DNA of 64,000 nt from Fragilariopsis cylindrus CCMP1102 (taxonomy: Eukaryota; Bacillariophyta; Bacillariophyceae; Bacillariales; Bacillariaceae): the NCBI GenBank assembly GCA_900095095.1, contig FMBT01000301.1, positions 310,001 to 374,000 on the forward strand, read 5' to 3'. This document shows positions 32,401 through 43,390 of the stretch, one piece after another (within the stretch, counting starts at the first letter, position 1; each line of letters opens with the position of its first letter). A program made the translations under genes and the position numbers. Under the pieces are notes generated by a model. It had not been told where the DNA came from. It saw nothing but the letters and a program-made list of their open reading frames with translations, and made no database searches.

Positions 32401-35400
32401 AGCAGTTGAACTCCATCAAATACATCGCCCTCATCGGATATTGGCAAAATCGTTGCAGCCCAGCAATTCAAGTTCGTGAAATCTTCGATTGGGAAATTTG
32501 ATATAGAATTTTCCAGAACTTTAATCAGAACTTCGGCTTGGACCGTTACGTCCTCAATCAAGAACGAAACATCAATCTCGTTTCGTATCTTCATTTCGTC
32601 TCCGTCATCTAAAGAAAGTGTGAGTGTTGCTTGGAATTGTAGAGGTTTCGAATCGACACCGAACGACAGTTTGTTATCTAAGATATGAGCTTCACCGTCG
32701 ACTGGTCGGAATAGATGAAGTGGATCACCGACACTATTGAGATTCTGAATGAGAATATCTGAAACTTGAATCCCAAAATCGGCACGAAGACCGGCAATCT
32801 GAATTACAGATTGGGTGTCAAGAGCCGTCCCAGTAACTTTGATCGTTCCGGAACTATTTGATTGCTTTATGGTGAGAGTTTCGAGCAAATCATTCATCAC
32901 AGGACGCTTCGATGCTCCCGTCTGCATCACCTCCTTATCAAGTATGCCGTACAACACACGGAATAGATTTCCGTACGCAGAGGTATCAACACCGCCACCG
33001 TCGACACCACCATCACCACTGCCACCAAGAAGTTTTTTGGAATCATCATCTTCCGATTGCAATAATAATTCATGAAAATCAATAACACCATCGTTTGCAA
33101 ATTCTGGAGGGGATTTGCATCTTGCAGTCATTGATTGTAGAATACTTGGTACCAACGTATTAAAAACTTCTCGAATGGTTGAGCCGGTCATCAATGGGAT
33201 GGCTTGCAAGATTTCATTTTGATATTCATCGTGAAGTGAATTAAGGATTTCACTTAATGCTGATTGTCGTTCTATAGAAAAAAACGATGATGAGCCTTTC
33301 TCTCCAACAACCGGACGTTCAATTTGTTCGATATTCAAATCCAATTTGGAAATTTCAAATTCTTGTAGACCTATCATCATACAATTTATAACTTTTGAAA
33401 TATCAAAGAGTGATCCAATTTTTAGTTGACCTATTGATGTTGTATTAATAGCAATCTTTGTATCAACGTCTAATGATATACCGTTCGCCTTGTATACCAA
33501 TTCGATAACTTGTGGATGGTCCATTATAATATTCGAAGCACCACCACCACCACCACCACTACCGTCCATTGTATTAGTAATATTACAATCCAAAGCAATG
33601 ACCAAATCATTCAATTTTAAACTTGTACTCATTGTATACGGATCTACCACAACAAATGGATCAATTGATGTGATAGTATCTAAACCAGTAATTCGTACTT
33701 TAACAACAGACATAGTGATACCAAGCATCGTGTATTTCATATCTTCAATATCTATTTCTAAAATACCATCATCGTCTAAGATATATTCACGTAGAAGAAT
33801 ATTTACTCTTGACGTTGTTGTCATGTTGTTGTTGTTGTTGTTGTTGCTATTAGTAGTATTAATGGATGACGACAAAAATTTTCTTGTCACTAAAACATCG
33901 TCGTTGGACGTCGGCGTCAACTCCTCATCATCTGTTGTAATAATAACGGTAGTAGGAAGGACTTCGATTTGCCTCGAAAGATATTCACGAAATTCATCAA
34001 ATGCAATATCTATCCAAGATAATCCAAATTGTTTATTAAGATTGGTAAAATCAATTATACCTTCTTGTTTTTCTTCAGGAAATATACTACTACTAGTCGT
34101 ATCACTTGGTAGGGATTGTTGTTGCTGTCTATGTCTATTATTATTATCAGGTGATGATAATAAAAGATGATTCCTTGCTAAAACAATAATTGATGATTGT
34201 AAACCAATAATACCTAATGCTAGAATAGTTTCCAATGAAATACTTGACATCATATCACCAGAAGAAAATAGATTATTTGGCATCAATAATGCTAGTAGTG
34301 ATGGAACATCTTCTTCTTCTGAAGCAACATCATTGTATACATCAGAATGTGGACAATACTTTGGCGATTCTTTTATTAATTCATCAAATGATGAATTATT
34401 CCACAATGATAGAATTAAATCTTCAATTAGAATAATAATTGATGTACGGAATGATGATACGAATAATGATCCAGTATTACTATTATTATTATTATTCTTA
34501 TCGTCGTCGTTTTTTACAAGATGATTCAATACTTCTGATATAGAATCACATCCAGGACTGTTACTTGATGATAACATACTATCAGTATTGATACAAGTCG
34601 AATCTAAAAAGAATGTTGATAATGAAAACGCAAGAGAAGTAATTACCATTTTCTTGTTTTTCATGTTGTCATTGCTGTCACCGTTGTTGTCACTATTGTC
34701 ATTGTTGTCATCATCCCTATCATCAAGTGCAGACAACCAACAATAGGGATTCATTAGATCCTTTAATGGGAATTCTAATACAGATTTTTCTTTTGTATTC
34801 ATTAATATATCCATAGATATACCAGTGGATGGTATTGATAGACTAAAATCAATTTCATTCTTCATTCGAAATGGTCGTGGATACTTGGTAGTGTCATTGT
34901 CACTAATATCATCAATATTCAGAAACACTCTCACCGTTATATTCAGGTATCGATCACGTCCACCTTCAGCTGCAGTTGTTGTTGTTGTTGTTACATTATT
35001 TTTAGCAACAACACTTGCACTTGTACTACTTTTACTACTGCTATCGAAAGCGATACGATTACTCAATATATTTCCTCCTTGGGATGATGTTGGTTGTAAT
35101 AATTCTATTGGACCTGTAATAGTATTTAAATTTGAAATTGTTATTTTTGATACACGTAAATCAATTGTGTCGTATAATAGTGATGACAATGATGATTGGT
35201 CTTGGTCTTGGTCCATATATATATCCTGTTGTTGTTGTTGTTGTTGTTGTTGTTTCATATTATCCTGTTGATATTCCCAGACATCATTAAATAGTATTGT
35301 ATTTTCAATCCCAGATTGTTGTTTGGTGATGGATGGTATATATTGGGAATTCAATTCATTATCAACATTACTTAGTAGCTCATTATTTATATATGGAACA

Positions 35401-37597
35401 ATAATTCTGGAGAGTAAATCACCATAGACTGCAGTTCCTGATCCACCTAATTGCATTGATGCCTCTGGAGATAAAAATAAATCACGATAATCAATAAAAA
35501 TAGTATCATTTTTGTTTTCAGTTGTTGTTGTTGTCCACGGATCAACACATGTTCGACCATTACCACTAACACTAACACCACTAACACCACTACTAACATT
35601 ATCATTAGTATCATTAGTATCAAATTTCAATAAGACATATTCTTGTAATAATTTTTGACTTAATTGTGGACGTAATTCATTTTGGATATAGATGGGTGCT
35701 ATATCTAATAAGATCTGTTCATACAAAAGAAATGATAACTCTAAACTATCACCAATCAGTTCATCCAAACCAGTCGATACAAGACCCTGAATAGAGGGTG
35801 TACTAATATCTGTAGCATCCACATTGAGTGAAATAAGATCTAATTCTATTATAGTGGATAAGAAACAATTAATGGCATCCGAACTCGATTTGAGTAAGGA
35901 ACCAATTCGTATCTCATTTTCTAATGAGGTACGATTGATTGCTGTTAGTAACGATGCGCCTGTATATTTGCAATATCGGGAAGATAAGTAAATTTCCGTG
36001 AGAGGTGGAGAGAAAGAACTTTTAGTCGGCGTATAATGGTGGAAGTCGCGTAAAGTCAAATACATAATTAATATGGCATAGCGCTTGCTATGAAGCGTGC
36101 GCGGGAGGGTTTCTTACCTGCTGTTAATTCATTCACACTTAGTACCAGTTTTACTTGTTCTTGAATAATAATGGGTGGTTGTTGAGACGTGGCTGTAGCA
36201 CTTGTTATTGTTGTTGTTGTTGCTGTACTACTACTAGTACTCAAAATTGAATCTTGATGTGAGGATGGTCGTACAGTAACAGTCATATCAATCTCTAATG
36301 CTAAATAGTCCCATGCTAAATTTGTTTCTAATGTATAATTACCAACAATATTCGCATTATTGAAGGGACTACTAAATTTGGTGATGGTATCCAATCCTAA
36401 TAATTTCACACGATCTAATACTAGGACAGTATTGGTAATTAAATCTTCTTCATGAAACAATATACCATTATTATTTGGAAAATTATTATCTGTTAGTATT
36501 AATGATCTATCGTCTGTGTCTAATACAAAATCACGCAACCAACTATTGATTTGAAGTTCACTACCTTCTTTTGAATTATTATTATTTATCACTATTGGAA
36601 TTATTTCATTTGATTTATCAACACCCTTTTGAATAATTCCATTCATCCATCGTCCTACTGTGGTTGTATCTTGTTCACGTAAATTCAATAATGATAATAA
36701 TCCGATATTGGTATTGGCATTATTTGAATTTGTATTGGTATTAGCCGCAGTAGCAGTAGCAGTAGCAGTAGCAGCAGTATCAAGTAGTAACTGACTAACA
36801 AACTCTGTTTCATATTGGACGATTATTGCAGCTGCATTTTTCGGTTCATCATTATCTGATGATGGTTTATTATTCAAATATGGATCTAGAATATCATTTG
36901 TAATATATTGTAAAAATTCTGTTCCATCCTGTTCGAACATAGTTTGAATAGTGGTACATATATTATTGGAGGCTAACTCTTCTATCGATGTACGTAATAC
37001 ACCTTCTATGGCATCTAATATCCATCCAATAACACCACCATTGGAAAAATCAATATCCAGTATTTGTAGTGTTGGAGTACAGTCCTGCATTACAATATTG
37101 GATGGTCGACTTGAGCTATCTGAACTAATACTTGCTTTAGTTGTTATATAATTCTGTCCACTATATATATATACATCACCATAATTTGTCATACCTAATA
37201 CACCACGATATTTATATTCGGCATTACATATAAAGTCTAATTTGTTTATATTTAATTCTATTTGTACACCTTGATTTGAATCTTGATTATTAGGACTTTG
37301 ACGACTTGATGTTAATGATATATCATTAATTGACATTTGCATACATATAATATTATATAAATCAATGGAATATCCATTGGATTTCATGGTTGGTAAATCA
37401 GGTAATTTGACATTCACATTTTTTAATATTTCATTTACTTCTACAAAAGAATCATTATTATTTGATGTTTTTCTTTGAGCTTGAGCTTGAGCTTGAGCAT
37501 CAGCGAAAAGAGACGACAGTTGAAGTAAAAGTAGAAGTAATAATAATACTTGAAAAAGACGACGAGAAATCAAATGAAAACCTGCTGGCATCGTCAT
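29447..37597 (-). CDS. Giant TULIP (BPI/LBP-like) plus PqiA/LetA-like membrane protein, three exons, about 2632 aa
   Basis: Predicted join on the minus strand: 37597..36118, 35959..31725, 31630..29447; junction phases 1 and 0 agree. Residues 1-35 are a signal peptide. About 40-290 resembles the N-lobe of BPI/LBP, with Cys173 and Cys214 spaced like the BPI disulfide. Two long repeats follow (about 395-1090 and 1245-1815) with paired landmarks such as G-L-D-T-I-T, I-G-S-L then I-N-C, N-L-N, R/K-N-E-I-D, N-x-x-C-W and C-P-H. A helix at about 1789-1813 is followed by basic residues. Then comes a PqiA-like module: a helix at about 1860-1885, a short loop, FAGIWPYVKLLLSLVIW (compare F-S-x-x-x-P-L-L-K-L-L), KRRG, and LDALARLS-like ALARLSIIDIFTMILG (compare G-R-W-S-M-L-D-V-F). 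A second multi-helix set spans about 2128-2350; a Ser-rich tail ends the protein. A lipid-transfer role at a membrane is inferred. Not an annotated family to my knowledge; the TULIP call is by pattern only. Confidence 0.8.
31631..31724 (-). other. Intron 2 of the giant gene
   Basis: 94 bases, donor GTAAGT after TTTCTTGAGTTT and acceptor TTTGCACAG before CGATTTATTGAA. Phase 0. It joins the last loop before the PqiA-like helix to that helix. Confidence 0.88.
35960..36117 (-). other. Intron 1 of the giant gene
   Basis: 158 bases, donor CAG/GTAAGA and acceptor TATACAG/GC. Phase 1 on both sides, recreating a Gly codon. Without removing it each neighbouring frame ends within about 60 bases. Confidence 0.85.
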
Positions 37598-38521
37598 CTG
37601 TTGGAAGTTTTTCTTTTATTTTCGTTTGTATATAACAGGCTATTAGGTTATATATATATATATATATATAAATATATATATTCTTTTCTTGACTAGAGTT
37701 TAGTTCGGCAGCAGTGTCAGAAGAGAGAGAGAGAGAGAGCGAGAGCGAGAGCGAAGGCAAGGGAATAGAATAGAACTTGATATTTGATTTCAATTTGCTC
37801 TCTCCTTTCTTCTTTCAATTTGCTCCTATGCGATTGATTTTGTGTTGTGCCAAAATCCCTTTAGATTATTGTATGATATGGTATTGTATGGTATCGTACT
37901 CCAGCTACAACAGCAGCCTACACTACAGTTATTTCGCTTTTCGCTTTGTAAAATAATACCAAAAGAAGAAGGAGCTGAACCACGAATCAATCAATAGAGT
38001 TGTTCCGTGTGTGCGTGCTTTATCGATCCAGATTGTGAGCATGTGGTTCCGAATGGCAGTACTACCGTGTACTGGTTAGCTCATAACTAACTTCACAGCA
38101 TAATATAGTACACAGTAGTACAGTCGTAGAAAGAAAAAAAAAACGATTGAAAAGCAAAAAACAAAAAAGGCTTCTTAAACTTCATATCTTTTATATTTAT
38201 TTACAAGATCTTTTGTTTTGACACGACTAAATTAATAGAGAAAGCGGACGGAATAAATGGAAAGTACATACGCTGTTCGTTATTTATTTTTGTACACTAG
38301 TAAAATAGAATTATTTAAAGTGAGGAATGCAACAACGACAACTACAACTACAACTATACAACGACGAATAATACGAGCTAGCTGCAACGGTATAATATGC
38401 ATACGTATGTATATAACCATTTGGTTCGTAGAATAAGCAATTAATAGAAGAAGAAGAAGAAGCAGAAGAAGCAGAAGTAGAGGAAGAGGAAGAAAAAGGA
38501 AATAGTACGGTAGACACGATT
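37598..38521. promoter_or_regulatory. Divergent intergenic region of the giant gene and the sulfotransferase gene
   Basis: Both neighbours point away, so both promoters should lie here. It holds a TA tract (about 37650-37681) and a GA-rich tract (about 37721-37755) close to the giant gene, and AGAAGA repeats (38448-38490) just before the sulfotransferase ATG. No other gene was seen. Confidence 0.4.
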
Positions 38522-40861
38522 ATGACACAACTACCACTTATTAGAGGTAATAGTAATAGAGCGACAACTACAACGACAACGACGACGACGACAACTAATA
38601 ATGATAATACGACAACTTATAATGCACCACGACGACAAAGACATAGACAACGACAAAGACATCGTGTAATACTCGTCATTATTACTAAAATTGTTTTATT
38701 GATGATTCTTTTTGTACTTGTAATTTTTCCATTTATTTACATTGGTAATTCTAATAGTGTTGTTGATAGTAACGAAGTAGCAGTAGCAGTTGCATCATCA
38801 ACTGCAGCTATTATTATCGGGATAAATAATAAAACAACAACAAGAACAAGAACCGTCTCGTCGGCTTCTACTTCTACTTCTTCTTCTATCGTTGTCGTCA
38901 ATAACACGAACACGACCAGCACCAACAATAAAAGTACTATTCACAATACACAACAACAGCAGCAACAGCAGCTGCGTAATATTAAAGATAATAATAAGAC
39001 AGAAGTTGAAGTAGAGGAACAAGAAGAACAACAAGACCATCAACGTCAAAATAATGAACGTCCCTATTTTATATTACATATTGGACCACAAAAGACCGCC
39101 ACTACATCCATCCAATGTGGATTAGAATTATATTCCAAAGAATTATCGATACTCGATAATTATTTTTTTTTAGGTGGCGGGTGTGGATGGGATCCACAAA
39201 CCGAACGTAGAAAAAGTAGTAGTAGTACAACTACAACTACAAATACAAGAATGCCAAATGGTGAAATATCGTATTTAAGAAGACTAATAATAAATTATAT
39301 CAATACTCCAAATCCAAATCCAACAACAACTGAAAATGAAAATGAAAATGAAAATGAAAATGAAAAGGAATATAATGAATTTCATTCTCGATTACAATAT
39401 CATTTACAACATAATCATAATGTGATAGTATCCAGTGAATTATTTGCATCTCAATTAAATGTACAAAATAATAATAGGATGATATGGAATGGACTAGACA
39501 AACTTTTGAAGGGATATAGACCCATCATTGTGATTGGTTATCGTCATTTACAGGATTGGATACCATCGAATTATTATCAAAAATTTGTTGGTAATTTCCA
39601 ACATTTTATATCACTACCCAACTATATTTCCAATTATTTAAACGAATGGAAGGAATTACAACATGAATACTATTTTTATGAGCAGCAGAAGCAGCAGAAG
39701 AAGCAGCAGGAGAAAGGTCATCGAAATAAACTACCTACTCTAAATATAGATGGTATAAATGTGGAACTGAACACAATGAATAATGACAACAGCAACGGCA
39801 GCAACAATGACAATGACAACGACAATGACAGCAATAATGAGATTAATAATGTGGAAAGTAGTGGATTGAATTCACAATCTCATATCACATTATGGTTGTA
39901 TCAAAAATGGTTATCTCATTTTGATTCGAAATCGATACGTATATTTGATATGCATCAAGATGGATATTTAGGAATACAAAATTTAAATAGTAGTAGGACT
40001 AGTCAAAGTCGTGACAGCAGCAGTAGTAGTAGTAGTAGTAGTAGTAGTAATCAAAGCAATAATAACAACAACAGCAACCATGATTTAGCAACATCATTTA
40101 TTTGTCAAATGATACCAAGAGCATATAACACATGTCAAATGCTGCAACAAAAACAGCAGCAACAACAATATCAACCAATCGATGGTGCTATCAGCGGTAA
40201 CGACAATATCAACAACAACAGCAACAGCAATAGCAACAGTAGCAATAACAATAGCAATATCAATAGCAATATCAATAGCAAAACAACTACTCGCAAACAT
40301 TTAGAATTGTCAATGAAGAAATTACAAAAGAAGAAACAACCGGGAAGTAATGGTGGTGACAATGACAATGAGCAATTATTATTAAGACAATCGACAGATT
40401 TATATCCACAACGTATTATGGAATTATTAGTCAAAGATGGAGATATCGACTCGAATTATTTTCATAAAATGAAACGTCAAAAATATGTTCAACAAATACG
40501 GAATATATTAATAAATCATACTGTTATACCCTACAAAAAAATCAACAGTAGTATCGGAGTTGGTGATCAAAATCAAAATCAAAATTATTACTTTGATTGT
40601 ATTTCATCCCAACTGGAAGAACAATTATTGAATACATCCTTATATTTTATGGAACGTATCTATAATACAACAACAACAACAACAACAAATAATAAAGATA
40701 ATGATCCTAATAATAATATGATAGAATGGAATACTATACGGAATAAACATTATAATTTATTTCAAAAAAATATTCAAAATGGTAAATATTGTGATATTAA
40801 TCCAAAAAGGATATTAAATACTAATAGCATAAAATCACAAATAATAAAATTATTTCTATAA
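38522..40861 (+). CDS. Type II membrane sulfotransferase-like protein (779 aa)
   Basis: Starts at ATG 38522 with a Thr/Asn/Arg-rich cytosolic tail. One transmembrane helix follows at about 49-75 (VILVIITKIVLLMILFVLVI), then a Thr/Ser/Asn stem, the layout of Golgi type II enzymes. At about 188 is HIGPQKTATTSIQ, which matches the P-loop-like 5'-phosphosulfate-binding motif of sulfotransferases that use PAPS. At about 340 YRHLQDWIPSNYYQ fits the 3'-phosphate-binding segment (R ... S). Large Asn, Ser, Gln and Glu runs separate the conserved blocks. The acceptor is probably a glycan in the secretory pathway, relevant to sulfated diatom polysaccharides, but this is inference. AT-rich codon use at the 3' end is similar to its neighbours. 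Confidence 0.72.
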   Translation: MTQLPLIRGNSNRATTTTTTTTTTTNNDNTTTYNAPRRQRHRQRQRHRVILVIITKIVLLMILFVLVIFPFIYIGNSNSVVDSNEVAVAVASSTAAIIIGINNKTTTRTRTVSSASTSTSSSIVVVNNTNTTSTNNKSTIHNTQQQQQQQLRNIKDNNKTEVEVEEQEEQQDHQRQNNERPYFILHIGPQKTATTSIQCGLELYSKELSILDNYFFLGGGCGWDPQTERRKSSSSTTTTTNTRMPNGEISYLRRLIINYINTPNPNPTTTENENENENENEKEYNEFHSRLQYHLQHNHNVIVSSELFASQLNVQNNNRMIWNGLDKLLKGYRPIIVIGYRHLQDWIPSNYYQKFVGNFQHFISLPNYISNYLNEWKELQHEYYFYEQQKQQKKQQEKGHRNKLPTLNIDGINVELNTMNNDNSNGSNNDNDNDNDSNNEINNVESSGLNSQSHITLWLYQKWLSHFDSKSIRIFDMHQDGYLGIQNLNSSRTSQSRDSSSSSSSSSSSNQSNNNNNSNHDLATSFICQMIPRAYNTCQMLQQKQQQQQYQPIDGAISGNDNINNNSNSNSNSSNNNSNINSNINSKTTTRKHLELSMKKLQKKKQPGSNGGDNDNEQLLLRQSTDLYPQRIMELLVKDGDIDSNYFHKMKRQKYVQQIRNILINHTVIPYKKINSSIGVGDQNQNQNYYFDCISSQLEEQLLNTSLYFMERIYNTTTTTTTNNKDNDPNNNMIEWNTIRNKHYNLFQKNIQNGKYCDINPKRILNTNSIKSQIIKLFL

Positions 40862-41002
40862 AAATATCATAGAATTAACTGTAACTTAATAACTACTGTA
40901 CTTAACAATATAACAATAATAAATAGGCTATACTCTATCATTCGTTAAGCTCTTTCCTCTATTTTTCGATGGATTCGTATTACTCCTCTATCACCATTAT
41001 TC
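40862..41002. other. Short spacer
   Basis: AT-rich spacer between the sulfotransferase stop and the gag-like fossil. Confidence 0.4.
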
Positions 41003-41748
41003 TTAGCCATCAACATCGTAGTCGTACGTATGTTCTGAGTATGCAGATGCATCGGATTCATATCCTTCCGATTCAATCATGTAAACGCCTAGGTCAACAT
41101 TCTTCTTCGCACCTTGCTTTGGGACTTGCTGTTTGATATTAAGAATACGTTTCTTGATATCATAAGGTTCACGGGACCATACCATACGCAATTCTCTTGA
41201 TAGTTCACCATAAAGTGGCTGAGGTATTTCAACAGAATCTGGATCTCTTACACGAGGAGGGCCATTATTGCGTCTTCGTTGTTGTTGAAAGGTACTATAG
41301 ACTTGCAATGCGTTTACGGCATCTGCTCTCATAGGTTCATTCGAAACAGACATATGAGCTAGGAACCCATCAAGTACACAGTCATCGTCATCACCAATAA
41401 CATCGTCGTTGGCCGCTTGAATGGTGTAGCAAGATCGTGAGTTCTAGATTGATGCATAAGGAATCTTAGGTATTCCGTATATGTTACCACTGTAGTTATA
41501 CACTGTGCTCTCTTTACTTCTGTAACGGTAATCCAACTGTTGAGAAGTGCAGTGTCATACATGATAAATCTTTGAAGGAGCGTCTTTTTGAATGAATCGT
41601 CCAAATGTTTATCGGCTATCTGGTCATAACGATTGGTTAATTCTTGGAATGATATCAAAAATCCATGTCTTGTAGGGAAATCAGTAGTCTTTAAGGACAA
41701 TAACTTGTTCATTAAAGTTATTGTACCTATCTGTGCTAAATCCGACAT
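41003..41748 (-). mobile_element. Fossil of a Ty1/copia-like gag region
   Basis: The minus strand carries two adjacent open stretches whose sequence style (helical, with Phe/Tyr/Leu spacing, then a Pro-rich segment followed by P-L-Y-x-E-L-S-x-E-L) recalls the Gag proteins of copia-like retrotransposons common in diatoms. It is broken (at least one break), no pol region or LTRs were seen around it, and it should be read as an old degraded fragment. A decayed host gene is the alternative. Age cannot be given. Confidence 0.5.
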
Positions 41749-42226
41749 TGTTTGATGTTCTCACTTCGCAAACAATCGTGAAGCAGGATTCTTATAGTCT
41801 TACTCTTCGGACTGTAAGATTCTATTATGACTGTTAGGGTTGCTACTCATTTTCCTTGAAAGACTGCTGTGGTTGTTCTACCAGGCTACTCACCCTTCTA
41901 TAATATGGACCTACCTTACGGATGGTGGTTATTCTTTCTGTAGGTATCTCTATTCGTATTTCTATTGCAATATAACGGTTGTTCAAACGCAAAAGGGTAT
42001 TATTAACACACTTGTTTATTTAGTTTATGGTTATTACAATTAATCAACAATAAAAGAGAGAGAGAGATAGTTCATTTCTCGTAATCAGGTCTCTTCTTGT
42101 ATTTTGGTATTGCGGTAAACGGTAACTCTGTAACTTTGAATACAACTTTATTCGTAACATCACTTCGCCTTCTCTTATTCGTGCTTCGACTTCAACTCCT
42201 CTTGTGACGTTTCGAAATTCGACTCT
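41749..42226. other. Intergenic region, no gene seen
   Basis: No supported coding frame. It may include the rest of the 3' part of the small gene at 42227-42616 if that gene has a second exon. Confidence 0.35.
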
Positions 42227-42616
42227 CTATGTATTATACCAATAATTACATTTTTCTTTTTTGGACATTGAATGATGTGATAATGTTTTTCGGACTGTTA
42301 CCTTATTAAAAAATCGTACTCGTAGTTGTTGCTGTTTTTCCTGTGAGGACTGCTGCTGTAACGACTCCTGTGACAACTCTGACGACTGTGACGACTGTAA
42401 TGATAATAACGCTGGTGGTGGTGATGGTAATAGTGATAAATCATCATTATTCATATTAGGACTAATATCAGCAGAAATCATACTTGTAGGAGAATCAGTA
42501 GAGGATGCTGACAATCGTTTATTATTCATAGCGCTAGCGGTGGCTGGTGTAGGTGAATAAAAAGTAGTAAATAAATTATTATTATTATTATTATTATTGC
42601 TACTCATCCTCTCCAT
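42227..42616 (-). CDS. Small diatom-type hypothetical protein, possibly exon 1 only (129 aa)
   Basis: Starts at ATG 42616. The N-terminus has an Asn run and Ser/Pro/Gln-rich sequence. The last 30 residues (LRVRFFNKVTVRKTLSHHSM then S-K-K-E-K-C-N-Y-W-Y-N-T) match a motif I know from many diatom proteins: V-x-F-x-x-x-V-x-V-R-x-T-L ... E ... W-Y. In those proteins the W-Y is followed by more sequence, whereas here a stop comes two codons later. A GTATAA donor-like word overlaps the W-Y codons, so a further exon downstream is possible but no acceptor could be fixed. Function unknown. Confidence 0.55.
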   Translation of the reverse strand: MERMSSNNNNNNNNLFTTFYSPTPATASAMNNKRLSASSTDSPTSMISADISPNMNNDDLSLLPSPPPALLSLQSSQSSELSQESLQQQSSQEKQQQLRVRFFNKVTVRKTLSHHSMSKKEKCNYWYNT

Positions 42617-43390
42617 AATAGCAGCAGGCAGCTGTTGTAGCAGTTGTATTAGTAATAACAGTTATATATAGTTCGTTCTATCAGAGAGGAGAAAAGGAGG
42701 ATGATGATATTATATCGACGAAGATTATTCTATGCGAATGAAGAAGGGTGGTTCTTCATTATAAAATTTATGATATTTGTTTTGTGAATCTCTGATTGAA
42801 TGAGTGGAAGATAGCGAGTAATCATCAACATGCGAAGAAAAAGTTTAACCGTACTAGTATTAATATCTAAAATCCGACACCTTATTTGTATATTGATCTG
42901 ATTAGTACCAATGGATTTTCAAGGTAGTCGACGGTAAATCAATTATGACTTTTCTTATGAAAGCTTATTGGGCTTTACTGCTTAAAGGAAATAATAAATT
43001 TTATGTTCGAAATCACATCAGAACAAGGAATTCAAGATGTCATTCATGTCGCCGCCCGTCGACTCGCTTAATATTTAATTTCGCCGTACAATTTACACGT
43101 ATTTTTTATATTGATAATCTTCCGTACAATTCTTCCTTTTTATTGATGTCGTTGTACGTATTTGTCTTGTCTTGCCTTGTCTTGCCTTATTGTCTTGTCT
43201 TGTCTTGACTGATTGATTGTCGTGCATCAATAAAAGCCTTTTTTTGACATCACTTTTGTTTGTTATATAAAGTGTGCGTATTCGGTATTTTTCCCGAATT
43301 GTGTTTACAGTACTATTTATTTACCTATTTATTACCTATTATTATTCTTTATTACACACCACAATTCAGGTTTTGTCACGAATGCTTTAT
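42617..43390. other. Intergenic region, no gene seen
   Basis: Contains a (CTTGT)n-like minisatellite at about 43161-43208. It includes the promoter side of the small minus-strand gene and the 3' flank of the SET-domain gene. Confidence 0.4.

Noticed and set aside
31713-36065. Giant gene as three independent genes
   Set aside because: Each frame ends just past a good splice site, phases match, and the joined protein gives continuous repeats and a complete membrane module.
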